Source: Bradyrhizobium sp. BTAi1
GTDB lineage: Bacteria > Pseudomonadota > Alphaproteobacteria > Rhizobiales > Xanthobacteraceae
DNA: 64,000 bases
Assembly: GCF_000015165.1 (NCBI RefSeq)
Contig: NC_009485.1
Location: 6,033,501 to 6,097,500 of the forward strand
Direction of reading: 5' to 3'
Under the pieces are notes generated by a model. That model was given only the letters and a program-made list of their open reading frames with translations, was not told where the DNA came from and did not search any database. Below, piece by piece: positions 42,901-51,381 of the stretch (positions are counted from its first letter, which is position 1; each line of letters starts with the position of its first letter). The position numbers were made by a program, and so were the translations under genes.

Positions 42901-42973
42901 CGGCGGGTCCGCCAGAGCTGCTGGCCGGCCCTCCCGCGTTTGAACACCCTCGCAGAACCTCGTCGAGCCCGGG

Positions 42974-43948
42974 TCAGACCAGGAACACCGTCGATCCGGT
43001 GGTCTTGCGAGCGGCGAGGTCGGCGTGAGCCTTGGCGGCGTCCTTGAGTGGATAGGTCTGGTTCACCTCGATCCTCACCGCCCCCGACTTGACGACATCG
43101 AACAGCTCGTTCGCCATGGCCACCAGATTCTCGCGCTTGGCCGCGTAGGTGAACAGGGTCGGCCGGGTCACGAACAGCGAGCCTTTCTGGGCAAGGAGGC
43201 CGAGATTCAGCGGATCGACCGTGCCGGATGACTGGCCGAACAGCACGGCGTAGCCGAGCGGCGCGAGGCAATCGAGCGACTTCAGGAACGTATCCTTGCC
43301 GACGGAATCATAGACCACCGGCACCTTCCTGCCCGCCGTGATCTCGCCGACGCGTGCGACGAAATCCTCGCGCGAATAGACGATGGTGTGATCACAGCCA
43401 TGGGCCCTGGCCTGCTCGGCCTTCTCGTCGCTGGAGACGGTGCCGATTACCGAGGCGCCGAGATGCTTGGCCCACTGGCTGAGAATGAGGCCGACGCCGC
43501 CCGCCGCCGCGTGGAGCAGAATCGTCTCGCCAGCCTTGACCCGGTAGGTCTGACGGATCAGGTATTGGACCGTCAGGCCCTTGAGCATCATGGCCGCGGC
43601 GGTCTTGTCGTCGATCCCGTCCGGCAGCTTCAGCAATTGCGCGGCCGGAATGAGCCGCGCCTCGGAATAGGCGCCGAGCGGTGACGAACCATAGGCGACG
43701 CGGTCGCCGACCTTGAGATCGGTGACCCCCTCCCCCAGTTCCTCGACGACCCCCGCGCCTTCGCTGCCAAGTCCACTCGGCAGCTGGACGGGATAGAGGC
43801 CGGAACGGTTGTAAATATCGACGAAATTGAGCCCTACCGCGGTGTGACGGATGCGGGCTTCGCCGGGCCCGGGCTTGCCGACGGTGACGTCCTCCCAGAC
43901 CAGAACTTCGGGACCGCCGGTCTTGTGGAAGCGAATGGCGCTTGTCAT
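42974..43948 (-). CDS. Quinone oxidoreductase (zeta-crystallin/QOR type)
   Basis: The 324-residue MDR-superfamily enzyme starts at ATG 43948 behind GGGAGGA. Landmarks are the N-terminal GroES-like fold (GPGEARIRHTAVGLNFVDIY), LPSGLGSEGAGVVEELG, the NADPH-binding segment LLHAAAGGVGLILSQWAK, and YDSVGKDTFLKSLDCL. No zinc ligands are present, as expected for QOR, which reduces quinones with NADPH. It is a single-gene unit. Confidence 0.9.
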   Translation of the reverse strand: MTSAIRFHKTGGPEVLVWEDVTVGKPGPGEARIRHTAVGLNFVDIYNRSGLYPVQLPSGLGSEGAGVVEELGEGVTDLKVGDRVAYGSSPLGAYSEARLIPAAQLLKLPDGIDDKTAAAMMLKGLTVQYLIRQTYRVKAGETILLHAAAGGVGLILSQWAKHLGASVIGTVSSDEKAEQARAHGCDHTIVYSREDFVARVGEITAGRKVPVVYDSVGKDTFLKSLDCLAPLGYAVLFGQSSGTVDPLNLGLLAQKGSLFVTRPTLFTYAAKRENLVAMANELFDVVKSGAVRIEVNQTYPLKDAAKAHADLAARKTTGSTVFLV

Positions 43949-44169
43949 GAGTGTCTGTCCTCCCTGTTGGACCATGCCGCCCCGTTCGGCGGCATCATGG
44001 CCGTTCCTGAACGGTGTCGCGTCCGCGCGCGACCGAGACAGCCTCCTGTCGTAGCCGCTCGCGCCGCGGTTTGGCAATCAGCTTTGCCGCCGACCGCCCC
44101 ATCGACAGCGCGCGGCAGGAACCGCCAATGCCGTCGCGCGTTCACAGGCGAAAGCGGAGGACACGTCCC

Positions 44170-44430
44170 ATGCCGCCCAAGAAGCGTCGCGAACTGATCA
44201 GGCCGGCGATCCTGCTTGAGCTTGCGTGTCACACGTTGATGGGCACCACGCTCGGCCTCGGTTTCGCCTTCGCACTCACAAAGCTCGATGCGTTCGGAAT
44301 CGCGAGCCTGATCACGCACAGCGTCGAGCCGATGATGACGGTCACGATCTTCGTGAGCGTCATGACGCTGTCCTTTGCCGTCGGCGCGACGCTGACGGGC
44401 TTTGTCTTCACGATGATGGAGGAGAGGTAG
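44170..44430 (+). CDS. Small two-helix membrane protein
   Basis: The 86-residue product from ATG 44170 (GGAGGACA upstream) has two membrane helices (MGTTLGLGFAFAL and VTIFVSVMTLSFAVGATLTGFVF as separate blocks) and basic ends. No family recognised. Confidence 0.65.
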   Translation: MPPKKRRELIRPAILLELACHTLMGTTLGLGFAFALTKLDAFGIASLITHSVEPMMTVTIFVSVMTLSFAVGATLTGFVFTMMEER

Positions 44431-44687
44431 TTCGAACAGCTGCGTCACCTTCCGCCATCACACAGCCGGTCTCCAATATCCGCTCGCGGCGGCGGATCTC
44501 TGAACGTCAGCTCCGCGGCCAAGCGCTCTTGCGCCTGTCATATGCGCGTCGTGCAAACGAGGCAGATGGACTGCAGGTTCGACCGGCGCGGAGATGACGG
44601 AATGGCCGGACTTTGTCGGGCGGTTGTCCCGCAGCTTCGACAGACAGGCGGCCCTGCCGGTGCCGCCGCGCATTCGGGCTCGCCGCC

Positions 44688-45014
44688 ATGATGAATGGCT
44701 GGCTCGCTCTGTTGACCGCCGGCCTGCTCGAGATCATCTGGGCGCTGGGCCTGAAGTATTCCGACGGCCTCACGCGCTTCTGGCCGAGCATCGGAACGAT
44801 CATCGCAATCCTTCTCAGCTTCGCGATGATGTCGCTGGCGCTGAGGTCATTGCCGTTCGGCACCGCCTATGCGGTGTGGACCGGCATTGGCGCGGCCGGG
44901 AGCATCATTGTCGGCATCGCCATCTACAGCGAGCCTGCCGACCCGATGCGGCTGTTCTGCCTCACGCTGATCATTGCCGGCATGGTCGGACTGAAGTTGA
45001 ACTCCCCCGTGTGA
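44688..45014 (+). CDS. sugE: SugE/Gdx-type small multidrug resistance protein
   Basis: The 108-residue protein has four membrane helices and the SMR signature with the essential Glu in helix 1 (LLTAGLLEIIWALGLKYSDG). The GLKYSxGxTRxxPS block places it in the SugE/Gdx branch, whose studied members export guanidinium; quaternary-ammonium EmrE-type members differ here. Start MM at 44688/44691. No guanidine riboswitch could be recognised in the 257 bp upstream. Its 3' 168 bp are overlapped on the other strand by the UPF0104 gene. Confidence 0.88.
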   Translation: MMNGWLALLTAGLLEIIWALGLKYSDGLTRFWPSIGTIIAILLSFAMMSLALRSLPFGTAYAVWTGIGAAGSIIVGIAIYSEPADPMRLFCLTLIIAGMVGLKLNSPV

Positions 45015-45983
45015 GACGATGCCCGGCCTTCGCCAGGAGCGCGCCAGCTCGACGCCGCCGAACAGGCCGAGCGCAAGCACGAACGGCAGCAGGTGATAGA
45101 GGCAGCGAAAGATCAGCAATGCCGCGAGCAGCGGCTCCTGGTCATCACCGCCCAGACCCAGCAGGATGGTTGCGTCGAACAGCCCGATACCAGCCGGCGC
45201 GTGGCTGGCGAAGCCGAGCAGCGTGGCGGCGATGAACACCGCCATCAACCGCGTGACCTCGATGCCGAGTTCAGCGGGAATGAGGACGTACATCGCCAGC
45301 GCCGCCATGGTAAGATCGAACAATCCGACCACGATCTGCAGCAGCACGGCCGGGCCGGACGGCAGACGGACCGGCCAACGCGTGCTCTGCCGTCCTGGCC
45401 AGCTCCATACGACGAAGACGACGACGCCGCAAAGCAGTGCTGCCGCGATGAGCCGATTCAAGGTCGGCGGCCAATACGCGACCCAGCCGAACGCATCGGG
45501 GTCGATCAGCAGGCTCAAGCCAAGCGCGGTGAGATTGCCGAGCCAGAATGTCAGCCCGGTGAGGAAGCTCATATTGGCGATGTCGATCGCGCCGAGCCGA
45601 TACGGCGCATAGATCCGATACCGGACCAGCGGCGAGATCAACGCAACCGCGCCAATACCGTGCGCGATCGGGTAGCTCGTGAAGCTGCCGAGCGCGGCCG
45701 CGCGATAGGGAATGTCGGGACGGCGGATTGTCCGCAGCGCGAACAGATCGTACAGCGTCAGCCCGGCATAAGAGAGCGCGATAAGAACCAATGCGATCGC
45801 GATGAGATGCTTGTCAGTGGCCTGTGCGATCGCAAGCACATGACCGACATCGAGCTTCTTGATGGCATGTGTGAGGACATAAACTGCAACAGCCGCAATC
45901 GAGAGGCTCAGGATCAGCCCACCCAGGCTGCGCCACCAGGTTCTGCGGTTCACAGGCGGCAGCTCATCAGTCAGGTCAGCCAT
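44847..45983 (-). CDS. UPF0104/LPG-synthase-like membrane protein with antisense 3' extension
   Basis: The 378-residue frame encodes an integral membrane protein with about eight helices of the lysylphosphatidylglycerol synthase TM-region/UPF0104 family (SFTSYPIAHGIGAVALISPLVRYR, AVFIAATLLGFASHAPAGIGLFD). Members are flippase-like or lipid-modifying. The hydrophobic core ends near VELARSWRR at about 45030; the last ~60 residues are polar and read antisense through the end of sugE. The original stop was probably lost, or the true C-terminus is frameshifted here. The first ~310 residues are secure. Confidence 0.8.
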   Translation of the reverse strand: MADLTDELPPVNRRTWWRSLGGLILSLSIAAVAVYVLTHAIKKLDVGHVLAIAQATDKHLIAIALVLIALSYAGLTLYDLFALRTIRRPDIPYRAAALGSFTSYPIAHGIGAVALISPLVRYRIYAPYRLGAIDIANMSFLTGLTFWLGNLTALGLSLLIDPDAFGWVAYWPPTLNRLIAAALLCGVVVFVVWSWPGRQSTRWPVRLPSGPAVLLQIVVGLFDLTMAALAMYVLIPAELGIEVTRLMAVFIAATLLGFASHAPAGIGLFDATILLGLGGDDQEPLLAALLIFRCLYHLLPFVLALGLFGGVELARSWRRPGIVSHGGVQLQSDHAGNDQREAEQPHRVGRLAVDGDADNDAPGRANAGPHRIGGAERQ

Positions 45984-46305
45984 TCAGCGCGCGTTCCGAA
46001 TCAAACATGCGCACCGGCCGATTCGAGCGCGAAGACGGCGCCGTTTGACACATCGATGTGACAGCGGCGTTACGCCTGCGGCGGATGATTTGCCTTAATT
46101 TTCTATTAACAGCATATGACCGTTCACCGTTTCCAACAGGGTTAGCTGCAATGCAGCAGTCCCTGTCGAGATCATTCAAATTTGAATTAATTCACACGCG
46201 GTTCGGGCGTAATGAAGCGGCCGTATCACTACGGGTGCAGGAAGGTCGCATCTTCGTCACGCGGCTTCCCTAAGACGAATGCGGGACGTCAACTTTCGAG
46301 GCAGC
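45984..46305. other. Intergenic region with a possible tiny ORF
   Basis: An AT-richer stretch upstream of the UPF0104 gene (TTTGCCTTAATTTTCTATTAAC around 46091) looks promoter-like. A 40-codon frame at 46151-46273 (MQQSLSRSFKFELIHTRFG) is the only candidate coding region and lacks strong support. Confidence 0.35.
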
Positions 46306-46527
46306 ATGAACGCGGAATTCGAACAGGAACTCACGCCGGATCAATGGGAGACGCTGAAGGCGCTCCGCATTCCCGCGCGCGACCGCCGCCGGCTGAATGG
46401 CATGATCGTCGAGCAGCTCGTAGCGCTTGGACTCGCGGTCATCGACAGCGGCGCTGCGAAGCTCACCCTCGCCGGGCGCAAGGTCCTCGTCAGGGGATCC
46501 TCGCGCCTGCTCGACCTCGCGGCCTGA
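46306..46527 (+). CDS. Small hypothetical protein
   Basis: A 73-residue protein from ATG 46306 (GAGGC upstream). It reads as three helices and a hairpin (TPDQWETLKALRIPARDRRR, MIVEQLVALGLAVIDSG, AAKLTLAGRKVL), like a winged-helix or MarR-type half-domain. Function unknown. It converges on the phn operon end. Confidence 0.6.
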   Translation: MNAEFEQELTPDQWETLKALRIPARDRRRLNGMIVEQLVALGLAVIDSGAAKLTLAGRKVLVRGSSRLLDLAA

Positions 46528-46550
46528 TCGTCGGGCCGTCCTGCAACCCA

Positions 46551-46589
46551 GTCTTTGACAAGGATGTCTTTGACACTCTTGTCTTTGAG
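46551..46589. repeat. Three tandem GTCTTTGA repeats, 15-bp period
   Basis: GTCTTTGAC, GTCTTTGAC and GTCTTTGAG start at 46551, 46566 and 46581, separated by AAGGAT and ACTCTT. The array lies between two convergent genes, 12 bp after the end of the phn-operon tail gene on the minus strand. Confidence 0.6.
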
Positions 46590-46600
46590 CCGCGCTGAAA

Positions 46601-47209
46601 TCACCACATCGATTTCCGCGCGCGCTCAGGCCACTCACGGTCATAGGCCGCACCATCAATATCGGCGGTCATGGCGGCCAGGATCTGGCCCGGCGTCGGC
46701 AGCTCTCGCGGATCGACGCGCTTCTCCGGGTTCCAGAGATCGGCACGAACAATCGCCCGCGCGCATTGAAAGTAGATCTCCTCCACCGTCATGACGAGCA
46801 CTGTGCGCGGCAGCTTGCCTTCCATGCGGAACGATTCCAGCAGGTCGGGCGCGGTCGACAGATGACCATGCCCATTGACGCGCAGCGTGTTGCCCGATCC
46901 CGGAATCAGGAACAGCAGAGCGATGCGCGGATCGCGCACGATGTTGCGCAGGGAATCGACCCGGTTGTTGCCGCGGCGATCGGGCATCATCAGCGTCTTC
47001 TCATCGTGGATACGGATGAAGCCCGGAAGATCGCCGCGCGGCGAGCAATCGAGGCCTTCAGGGCCGCAGGTCGCGAGCGCCGCGAACGGCGATTTCTCGA
47101 TCATCACGCGATAGTGCGGTGTCACGCGATCGGCCACCTTGGCCGTCGAGGCCAGCCCGGTCTCACCATAGATCGCTTCGAGCTGCTCAATCGTGGTGAT
47201 GACCGACAT
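46601..47209 (-). CDS. Pyridoxamine-5'-phosphate oxidase-like FMN-binding family protein
   Basis: The 202-residue protein starts at ATG 47209 inside the end of phnN (23-bp overlap), so it is the last gene of the C-P lyase operon. The split-barrel flavin fold is indicated by SPFAALATCGPEGLDCSPRGD, MPDRRGNNRVDSLRNIVRDPRIALLFLIPG and RVNGHGHLS. These match the MSMEG_1061-type branch of the PPOX family, which binds FMN or F420 and usually acts as a reductase or oxidase of unknown substrate. Location suggests a use in phosphonate metabolism or protection, not established. Confidence 0.82.
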   Translation of the reverse strand: MSVITTIEQLEAIYGETGLASTAKVADRVTPHYRVMIEKSPFAALATCGPEGLDCSPRGDLPGFIRIHDEKTLMMPDRRGNNRVDSLRNIVRDPRIALLFLIPGSGNTLRVNGHGHLSTAPDLLESFRMEGKLPRTVLVMTVEEIYFQCARAIVRADLWNPEKRVDPRELPTPGQILAAMTADIDGAAYDREWPERARKSMW

Positions 47210-47831
47210 GGCTGCCTCCTTCCGTGGCTTCGACCGGCGTCGCCTCACGCGGTCCCCTGATGATCTGCGTCAGCCTGTGACCATGCGGCTCGGGATCACC
47301 GACATTGACGATCGTCACGTCTGCCGCGACGTCGTCGTCGTTCACCGCGCGGTGGAGGCGCTCGCTGATATCGCCGTCGCTCGGGCGATGCCGTTTGCCG
47401 AGACGCTCCGCGAGAACGTCTGGCGGCGCCGTGATCGTGACGACGATGACATGGGCGTAGCTGCGCCGCGCAGCCGCGATGACGGTGCGCGAGACATTCA
47501 CGACGACGGTGCGGCCCGCCAGGATGTCGTCATTGATCGACCGCGGCACACCGTAGCCGTGCCCATGCGCATCCCAATGCAGCGCGAACTGACCGGCGTC
47601 GAGCGCCTCGCGAAAGCCGGCCGCGCTCATTTCGAGATTGTCCTCGAAGGCGGAAGCCGCGCGGGTGACGATCCGTTGCGGAAACACGACGCGGTCATCC
47701 CCAGCGCAGTCGCGGCGTGCGACGTTGAGCAACGTATCCTTGCCCGCGCCGCTCGGCCCGACCACCAGCACCAGGCGCCCCGGCCCGAGCTTCTCACGCA
47801 AATCCTGCGCTACGGCCGCCGCTTCGCTCAT
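47187..47831 (-). CDS. phnN: Ribose 1,5-bisphosphate phosphokinase PhnN
   Basis: The 214-residue kinase converts ribose 1,5-bisphosphate to PRPP, the last step of the C-P lyase pathway. The P-loop is VGPSGAGKDTLL (about residues 24-35), followed by guanylate-kinase-like features (RIVTRAAS, WDAHGHGYGVP). It starts within the phnM stop (ATGA overlap at 47828-47831). It has an unusual His-rich C-terminus (GHHHD). Confidence 0.92.
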   Translation of the reverse strand: MSEAAAVAQDLREKLGPGRLVLVVGPSGAGKDTLLNVARRDCAGDDRVVFPQRIVTRAASAFEDNLEMSAAGFREALDAGQFALHWDAHGHGYGVPRSINDDILAGRTVVVNVSRTVIAAARRSYAHVIVVTITAPPDVLAERLGKRHRPSDGDISERLHRAVNDDDVAADVTIVNVGDPEPHGHRLTQIIRGPREATPVEATEGGSHVGHHHD

Positions 47832-48985
47832 GCCACCCGCAATCCTTCTCGCCAGACGCTGCGCACCACCGGCAACTGGCCCGCGACACGAACGCGGATC
47901 AGGTCGGCCCGTTTGCCCGCGGCGATCTCGCCGCGATCATGCAGGCCGACGGCGTCGGCGGGAGCCTTGGTCACCGTGCGCACGGCGGCGGCGAGATCGA
48001 TGGCCGGCACTCGCTGCGGCAGCTGCAGCGCGCCCATCAGCAGGCTCGACGGCACATAGTCCGACGACAGGATGTCCAGCAGACCCTCGCGGGCGAGGTC
48101 GACCGCCGCGATATTGCCGGAGTGCGAGCCGCCGCGAACGACGTTCGGCGCCCCCATCAAAATGCTGATGCCCGCCTCGTGCAGGCCACGCGCCGCCTCG
48201 ATCGTGGTCGGAAATTCGGCGACCGCGATGCCGTCCTTGATCGCGTCCGCAACATTCTCCTCGGTGGTGTCGTCGTGACTGGCCAAGGGCACGTCATGGG
48301 TCTTGGCCAGCGCAACGATGTCGCGGATGTTCGGCGCAGCATAGGCCTGCTGATACGCAAACCGTCGCGCGAACATCACGTCGAGCTCCGCGTCCGTCTT
48401 GCCGCCGCTCTTGCCACGGTAGTAGTCGCGCAGCTTGCCCTCGTCGCGGAACTGCCGCTGGCCCGGCGTGTGGTCCATCAGCGACATCAGCCGCACGTCA
48501 GGGCGCCCCGCCAGCTGCCGCGCCTCCTCGACCACCGTGGGCATCGGCACCTCGCAGCGCAGATGCAGGAAGTGGTCGGAGCGCAGCAGTCCGCCATCGC
48601 GGGCCGTCGCGATCGCCTCGGCCAGCATATTGGCCTGACCATCGACGCCTTCGGTGCCATCCTCGGTCCACACGCGCAAGGAGTCGAGAACCGTGGTGAT
48701 GCCGGCGGTCGCCAGCTGCGCGTCATAGGAGATGACTGCCGCAACGGGATCCCAATGCACCTTCGGGCGCGGTACGACGTGGGCCTCGAGGTGATCGGTA
48801 TGCAGCTCGACGAGGCCCGGCATCAGCAGATCGCCCTCGACGTCAAGACTGCCGGCCGGTGCATCGCCTTCGCCGAACTCGACGATCCTGCCAGCGGCAA
48901 CGGCCACCCAGCCCTGCTCAATGACCCGATCCGCGAGGACCAGCCTGGCATTGCCTAATACCGTGTCGGACATGTTCGCGCTCAT
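47828..48985 (-). CDS. phnM: PhnM, ribose 1-methylphosphonate 5-triphosphate diphosphatase
   Basis: The ~385-residue amidohydrolase removes pyrophosphate from the 5-triphosphate intermediate of C-P lyase. Metal-binding marks include GLVELHTDHLEAHVVPRP near the N-terminus, LMDHTPGQRQF and LASHDDTTEENV in the barrel. ATG 48985 is chosen (GGCAGGA upstream); TTG 48991 and ATG 48973 are alternatives. It follows phnL and precedes phnN. A second phnM-like gene begins at 63681. Confidence 0.93.
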   Translation of the reverse strand: MSANMSDTVLGNARLVLADRVIEQGWVAVAAGRIVEFGEGDAPAGSLDVEGDLLMPGLVELHTDHLEAHVVPRPKVHWDPVAAVISYDAQLATAGITTVLDSLRVWTEDGTEGVDGQANMLAEAIATARDGGLLRSDHFLHLRCEVPMPTVVEEARQLAGRPDVRLMSLMDHTPGQRQFRDEGKLRDYYRGKSGGKTDAELDVMFARRFAYQQAYAAPNIRDIVALAKTHDVPLASHDDTTEENVADAIKDGIAVAEFPTTIEAARGLHEAGISILMGAPNVVRGGSHSGNIAAVDLAREGLLDILSSDYVPSSLLMGALQLPQRVPAIDLAAAVRTVTKAPADAVGLHDRGEIAAGKRADLIRVRVAGQLPVVRSVWREGLRVA

Positions 48986-48999
48986 CTGCAATCCTGCCT

Positions 49000-49713
49000 C
49001 TATGCCGCCGCTGCGAAGGTCGTCACATCGACCGTGCGATCAGCGATCTGCTCACGAATCTCATCGTCATGCACGATCGCGAGCATCGCCACGCCGTCCT
49101 GCTTCTTCGCCGCGATGAGGTCGACAACAACGGCGCGGTTGGCAGCGTCCAACGACGCCGTCGGCTCGTCCAGCAACAGGATCGGAACGTCCGAGATGAA
49201 CCCGCGTGCGATGTTGACGCGCTGTTGCTCGCCACCGGAGAAGGTCGATGGCGGCAGGGACCATAACCGCTCCGGAATGTTCAGGCGACCGAGCAACGCG
49301 CCGGCGCGAGCACGGGCCGCGTCGCGCCCCAGGCCCGCCGCCAGCAGCGGCTCGGCGACGACATCCAGCGCCGGTACGCGCGGCACCGCGCGCAGGAACT
49401 GGCTGACATAGCCGATCGTCTGCCGCCTTGCATTCAGGACCAGTCGCGGTTCCGCGCCGGCAAGGTCGGTCATCTCGCCCTGGTGACGAACGGCGATCCG
49501 GCCACCGTCGCAGCGATAATTGCCGAAGATCATCTTCAGGATCGACGACTTGCCGGCGCCCGAGGGCCCCGACAACACGACGCATTCCCCTGTCTTGACC
49601 TGAAACGACACGCCACGCACCACCGGCAGCGAGATGCCGCCCTGCAGATGCATAATGAAGGTCTTACGGGCATCCTCAATATCGATCATCACGGTCATTG
49701 CGGTCGGGCTCAT
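49000..49713 (-). CDS. phnL: PhnL, ABC-type ATPase of the C-P lyase complex
   Basis: The 237-residue ATPase has Walker A LSGPSGAGKSSIL, signature STFSGGEQQRVNIARG, Walker B VPILLLDEPTASLD and the H-loop His in AIVHDDEIRE. PhnL is a non-transport ABC protein that binds the PhnGHIJK core. Its ATG overlaps the phnK stop (ATGA), which decides the start. Confidence 0.93.
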   Translation of the reverse strand: MSPTAMTVMIDIEDARKTFIMHLQGGISLPVVRGVSFQVKTGECVVLSGPSGAGKSSILKMIFGNYRCDGGRIAVRHQGEMTDLAGAEPRLVLNARRQTIGYVSQFLRAVPRVPALDVVAEPLLAAGLGRDAARARAGALLGRLNIPERLWSLPPSTFSGGEQQRVNIARGFISDVPILLLDEPTASLDAANRAVVVDLIAAKKQDGVAMLAIVHDDEIREQIADRTVDVTTFAAAA

Positions 49714-50504
49714 GGCGGCAGGATCGAGGAGACGAGAAGCTGTGTGTATGGCTCGCGCGGATCGTCGAGCACCTGGTCGGTCAGGCCGGTCTCGATCACC
49801 CGCCCCTCCTTCATGACCATCACACGATGAGACAACAGCCGCGCCACCGCAAGATCATGCGTGACCACGATCGCCGCGAGGCCGAGCTCGTTCACGAGGC
49901 TGCGCATCATGTCGAGCAGGCGAGCCTGAACCGACACGTCGAGTCCGCCGGTCGGCTCGTCCATGAACACCAGCCGCGGCTCGGTAACGAGATTGCGCGC
50001 GATCTGCAGCCGCTGCCGCATGCCGCCCGAATAGGTGCGGGGCGCATCGTCGATGCGGGCCACGTCGATCTCGACCCGCTCCAGCCAGGACGATGCCGTC
50101 TGCCTGATCCGGCCGTAATGATTCCAGCCGACCGCCATCAGCCGCTCGCCGACATTGGCGCCGGCCGACACCGCCATGCGCAGCCCCTGCGCCGGGTCCT
50201 GATGCACATAGCCCCAATCGGTGCGGAACAGGAAGCGGCGCTCGGCCTCGCCGAGATCCGCGAGATCGCGCAGCACACCATCTCGCATGCGGTAGGACAC
50301 GTGGCCCGCGCTCGGCGCAAGCTGCGCCGACAGCATCTGCAGCAGTGTCGACTTGCCCGAACCGGACTCCCCGACGATGGCGAGCACCTCGCCGGGATAG
50401 AGCACGAACGAGACGTCGCGGCAGGCTGCGAGGCGGCCATAGCTCTTCGACAGCGCCTCGGCGACCAGCAGCGGCTGATCGGACGTGCGGGTGACCTCAG
50501 ACAT
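49710..50504 (-). CDS. phnK: PhnK, ABC-type ATPase of the C-P lyase complex
   Basis: The 264-residue ATPase carries Walker A IVGESGSGKSTLLQ, signature RTYSGGMRQRLQIARN and Walker B PRLVFMDEPTGGLD. PhnK docks on PhnJ of the core complex. The start at 50504 overlaps phnJ by 8 bp; the longer frame to 50813 is phnJ antisense-frame noise. Confidence 0.93.
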   Translation of the reverse strand: MSEVTRTSDQPLLVAEALSKSYGRLAACRDVSFVLYPGEVLAIVGESGSGKSTLLQMLSAQLAPSAGHVSYRMRDGVLRDLADLGEAERRFLFRTDWGYVHQDPAQGLRMAVSAGANVGERLMAVGWNHYGRIRQTASSWLERVEIDVARIDDAPRTYSGGMRQRLQIARNLVTEPRLVFMDEPTGGLDVSVQARLLDMMRSLVNELGLAAIVVTHDLAVARLLSHRVMVMKEGRVIETGLTDQVLDDPREPYTQLLVSSILPP

Positions 50505-51381
50505 GAGCGCCCTCCTTGTGCGGCGCGGCGTTTTGCGTGCCGCGATGCCCGGCAGCCTGGCGGCCCTCGCAATAGTCGGTGTCGGAGCACACGAACATGC
50601 GGCTGCCCTTGTCGTCGGTGACAATCTCGTCGAGGTAGGAATCCTCGGCGCCGCACAGCGCGCAGGGCGCGTCGAACTTGTAGCGCGTGAACGGATGATC
50701 CTCGAAATCGAGCGACACCACCGACGTATAGGGCGGGATGGCATAGATCCGCTTCTCGCGTCCAGCCCCGAACAGTTGCAGCGCCGGACAATTGTCCATC
50801 TTCGGATTGTCAAATTTCGGCGTCGGCGACGGATCCATCACGTAGCGCGCATTGACCTTGACCGGATAGGCGTAGGACGTCGCGATGTGCCCGAAGCGCG
50901 CAATGTCCTCGTACAGCTTGACATGCATCAGGCCATATTCCGCCAGCGCATGCATGCGGCGCGTCTCGGTCTCACGCGGCTCGAGGAAGCGCAACGGCTC
51001 CGGAATCGGCACCTGATAGACCAGCACCTGCCCCTCTTGCAGCGGCGCCTCGGGAATGCGGTGGCGGGTCTGGATCACGGTCGCGGCCTCTGTCGAGGTC
51101 GTCGTGGCCACGCCCGCGGTCTTGGCGAAGAACTTGCGGATCGAGATCGCGTTGGTGGTGTCGTCGGAGCCCTGGTCGATGACCTTGAGCACATCGTCGG
51201 GGCCGAGGATGGCCGCCGTGACCTGCACGCCGCCGGTGCCCCAGCCATAAGGCATCGGCATCTCGCGGCTGGCGAACGGCACCTGATAGCCGGGGATGGC
51301 GATCGCCTTCAGGATCGCGCGGCGGATCATCCGCTTGGTCTGCTCGTCGAGATAGGCGAAGTTGTACGTCGGCGCGTTCAT
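50497..51381 (-). CDS. phnJ: PhnJ, carbon-phosphorus lyase
   Basis: The 294-residue radical-SAM enzyme breaks the C-P bond of ribose 1-alkylphosphonate 5-phosphate. The essential cysteines are present at about residues 240, 243, 265 and 271 (CALC, CSDTDYC), matching Cys241, 244, 266 and 272 of E. coli PhnJ: three 4Fe-4S ligands and the catalytic thiol. PYGWGTGG is intact. The gene overlaps phnI by four bases and phnK by eight. Confidence 0.95.
   Translation of the reverse strand: MNAPTYNFAYLDEQTKRMIRRAILKAIAIPGYQVPFASREMPMPYGWGTGGVQVTAAILGPDDVLKVIDQGSDDTTNAISIRKFFAKTAGVATTTSTEAATVIQTRHRIPEAPLQEGQVLVYQVPIPEPLRFLEPRETETRRMHALAEYGLMHVKLYEDIARFGHIATSYAYPVKVNARYVMDPSPTPKFDNPKMDNCPALQLFGAGREKRIYAIPPYTSVVSLDFEDHPFTRYKFDAPCALCGAEDSYLDEIVTDDKGSRMFVCSDTDYCEGRQAAGHRGTQNAAPHKEGAHV

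Noticed and set aside
44431..44687. Guanidine riboswitch upstream of sugE
   Set aside because: I looked for paired ACGR-loop hairpins of the mini-ykkC type and a ykkC-like fold and found no convincing match; a covariance-model scan would decide.
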